This document shows, piece by piece, positions 62,817-64,000 of a stretch of DNA of 64,000 nucleotides. A program made the translations under genes and the position numbers. The stretch covers positions 82,732,715 through 82,796,714 of the forward strand of contig CM077646.1 of the NCBI GenBank assembly GCA_039707465.1, written 5' to 3'. How positions within the stretch are numbered: the first letter of the stretch is position 1; the number at the start of each line of letters is the position of its first letter. Under the pieces are notes generated by a model that searched no databases, was not told the origin of the DNA, and worked only from the letters and a program-made list of their open reading frames with translations. Source of the stretch: Rhabdophis nuchalis (lineage: Eukaryota; Chordata; Lepidosauria; Squamata; Natricidae).

Positions 62817-63020
62817 ATTTTGGCAGTGGTTGGCTCTCCAAGCTTGTTTCAATTTAGTTTCTGAACATTTTGTTACCAGACTAGGTAACATCATCATCAG
62901 GATTATTTTATCCTGTTCTCCTTTAGCTTATAAAATTCTGCTGATTATATTATCTAGTCTGGTAATGAAACGTTCAGAAACTAAATTGAAACAAGCTTGA
63001 AAAGCAAACCACTGCCAAAA
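62817..63020. mobile_element. Inverted-repeat element (second Penelope-like family?)
   Basis: Left arm (62817-62884) and right arm (62953-63020) are reverse complements: TTTTGGCAGTGG...TTACCAGACTAG against CTAGTCTGGTAA...CCACTGCCAAAA. The minus strand of the left arm (62862-62900) reads CTGATGA, a TGA repeat, TGTTACC, TAGTCT, GGTAAC, AAAATGTTC. The right arm keeps GAAACG at 62967-62972. It is located in the ATP2B2 intron. Confidence 0.7.
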
Positions 63021-63267
63021 ACTTTTAATGTGCACTCAGAAATCTTTTGCTTGGAGGGTTGTTGCTATGTTTACTATAGGTATTGGAAGCAATGATTAAG
63101 GAAGAGGATATCCAAGATAATCCAGCGAACGCCTTCTTGGAATAGTCCAAATATAATCTTTCTGGTGGACCACATCACTAGGCTATAAAATGATACAAAC
63201 AAAACTTTATTCATCACTCTGTCTCCATTGCTGTATCAGCGATCTGACTTTAGGAATCTGTCTAGAG

Positions 63268-63520
63268 CAGTGATGGAGAACCTTTTTGGCATTGCGTACC
63301 CAAAGCGAAGTGCATGCATGCGCTAGTAGAGCACTGAAAATTCGAAGACCAGCTTGGCTGGTGTGCATGCGCGTGCCGGTCACCTGGTCTTCAGGTTTCC
63401 AGTTCTCTGGCACATGCAAAGACCACCAGAAACCAGAAGAGCAGCTGGCAACTGTGCATGTGCCCACAGAGGACTCTGTGTGTCATCTCTGGCACGTGTG
63501 TCATAGGCTCACCATCACAG
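63268..63520. mobile_element. hAT MITE (CAGTGATGG family) with perfect 8-bp duplication
   Basis: Begins CAGTGATGGAGAACC and ends GGCTCACCATCACAG, with identical flanks GTCTAGAG at 63260-63267 and 63521-63528. 253 bp, rich in TGCATGCGC-type motifs. No transposase. It is inside the ATP2B2 intron. Confidence 0.92.
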
Positions 63521-63669
63521 GTCTAGAGGCTACCATGGGTCTGGGTTGCATTTGGCCCATGAATCTTTCTTCTTTTTTAGGAAAATGTTTTGGATTATTC
63601 CTCCTCAAGATGCAGAGTAAAGAATAAAGTTTGCCCCCTATAAAGTTGGGAGAAGTTAAGTAAGGATAA

Positions 63670-63795
63670 TACAATACAATAGCAAAGTTGGAAGGGACCT
63701 TGTAGGTCTTCTAGTCCAACCCCCTGCGTGGGCAGGAACCTTATACCATTTCAGACAAATGGCTATCTAACATCTTTTTAAAGATTTCCAGGATA
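63670..63795 (-). mobile_element. CR1 LINE 3' end, minus strand
   Basis: 'tacaatacaatagcaaagttggaagggaccttg', 'ggtcttctagtccaaccccctg' and 'accatttcagacaaatggctatctaacatc' are the reverse complement of the CR1 terminus at 54095-54215. Confidence 0.9.
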
Positions 63796-64000
63796 ATTCA
63801 TGTGTAGATGGAGGAAACCTTGGGAAGCTTTCTTTCACATATGGCCGTAAATGAATATAGTAAAAAGACCCTCATGAAGTATTGCAGGTAACTATCATCT
63901 GTAGCTAGCAGAATAAGTTGTTGTTATTTAAATTGTATGCAATTGAATCCATTTTTTTAACTTCTTTTCTAGAAATAATGTGCCATGGCCAAATTAGTTT

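Noticed and set aside
63207..63627. 86- and 113-codon frames
   Set aside because: Both overlap the hAT MITE with exact target duplications; no host-gene features.

Overview
This is vertebrate genomic DNA, most likely from a squamate reptile and probably a snake. That reading rests on the repeat mix: L2-clade and CR1-clade LINEs, R4/Dong and Rex1 relics, BovB-tailed tRNA SINEs, short hAT and TA-flanked DNA transposons, and a microsatellite attached to almost every LINE tail. There are no prokaryotic operons, and most long open frames are retrotransposon protein or translated simple repeats.

Only one host gene could be supported. On the minus strand at 60025-60336 lies the last coding exon of a plasma-membrane calcium ATPase, best matched to ATP2B2 (PMCA2). 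It encodes the 'b' C-terminal tail ending ETSL. A repeat-poor stretch of about 3 kb downstream of its stop (about 56940-60024) is the probable 3' UTR. Positions 60337-64000 are its upstream intron. Everything left of about 56.9 kb is intergenic and built from layered transposable elements.

Layout: 1-1563 L2-like LINE (minus, N-terminus plus endonuclease); 2155-3475 CR1; 3.5-9.1 kb SINE, hAT, mariner-type and CR1 pieces; 9.1-12 kb mostly unrecognised; 12068-12422 a TA-flanked palindromic MITE; 12461-12720 R4/Dong piece; 16.9-17.7 kb two palindromic elements; 17.86-22.6 kb an R4/Dong relic split by a nearly complete L2-like LINE (18222-21587); 23-27 kb SINEs and MITEs; 27398-30411 the best-preserved L2-like copy, with an open frame of more than 900 codons; 33.8-36.7 kb two L2-like fragments with expanded simple-repeat tails; 38144-38704 a solo LTR; 39.7-41.6 kb a Rex1 relic and an L2-like fragment; 44.5-46.3 kb a probable LTR and a Ty3/gypsy relic broken by two DNA transposons; 48.47-50.8 and 55.09-56.15 kb more L2-like copies; 62.8-63.8 kb an inverted-repeat element, an hAT element and a CR1 tail.

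The most interesting signals are: (1) the N-terminus of the L2-like LINE protein, seen only in copy 1-1563, carries a Y-x4-L-phi eIF4E-binding-type motif and a following segment that lines up without gaps with the start of the host eIF4E transporter 4E-T as I recall it; (2) two unrelated inverted-repeat families share one hammerhead-ribozyme-like core layout, suggesting Penelope-like retroelement termini; (3) a nested insertion with a clean target-site duplication across which the older element's reading frame resumes.
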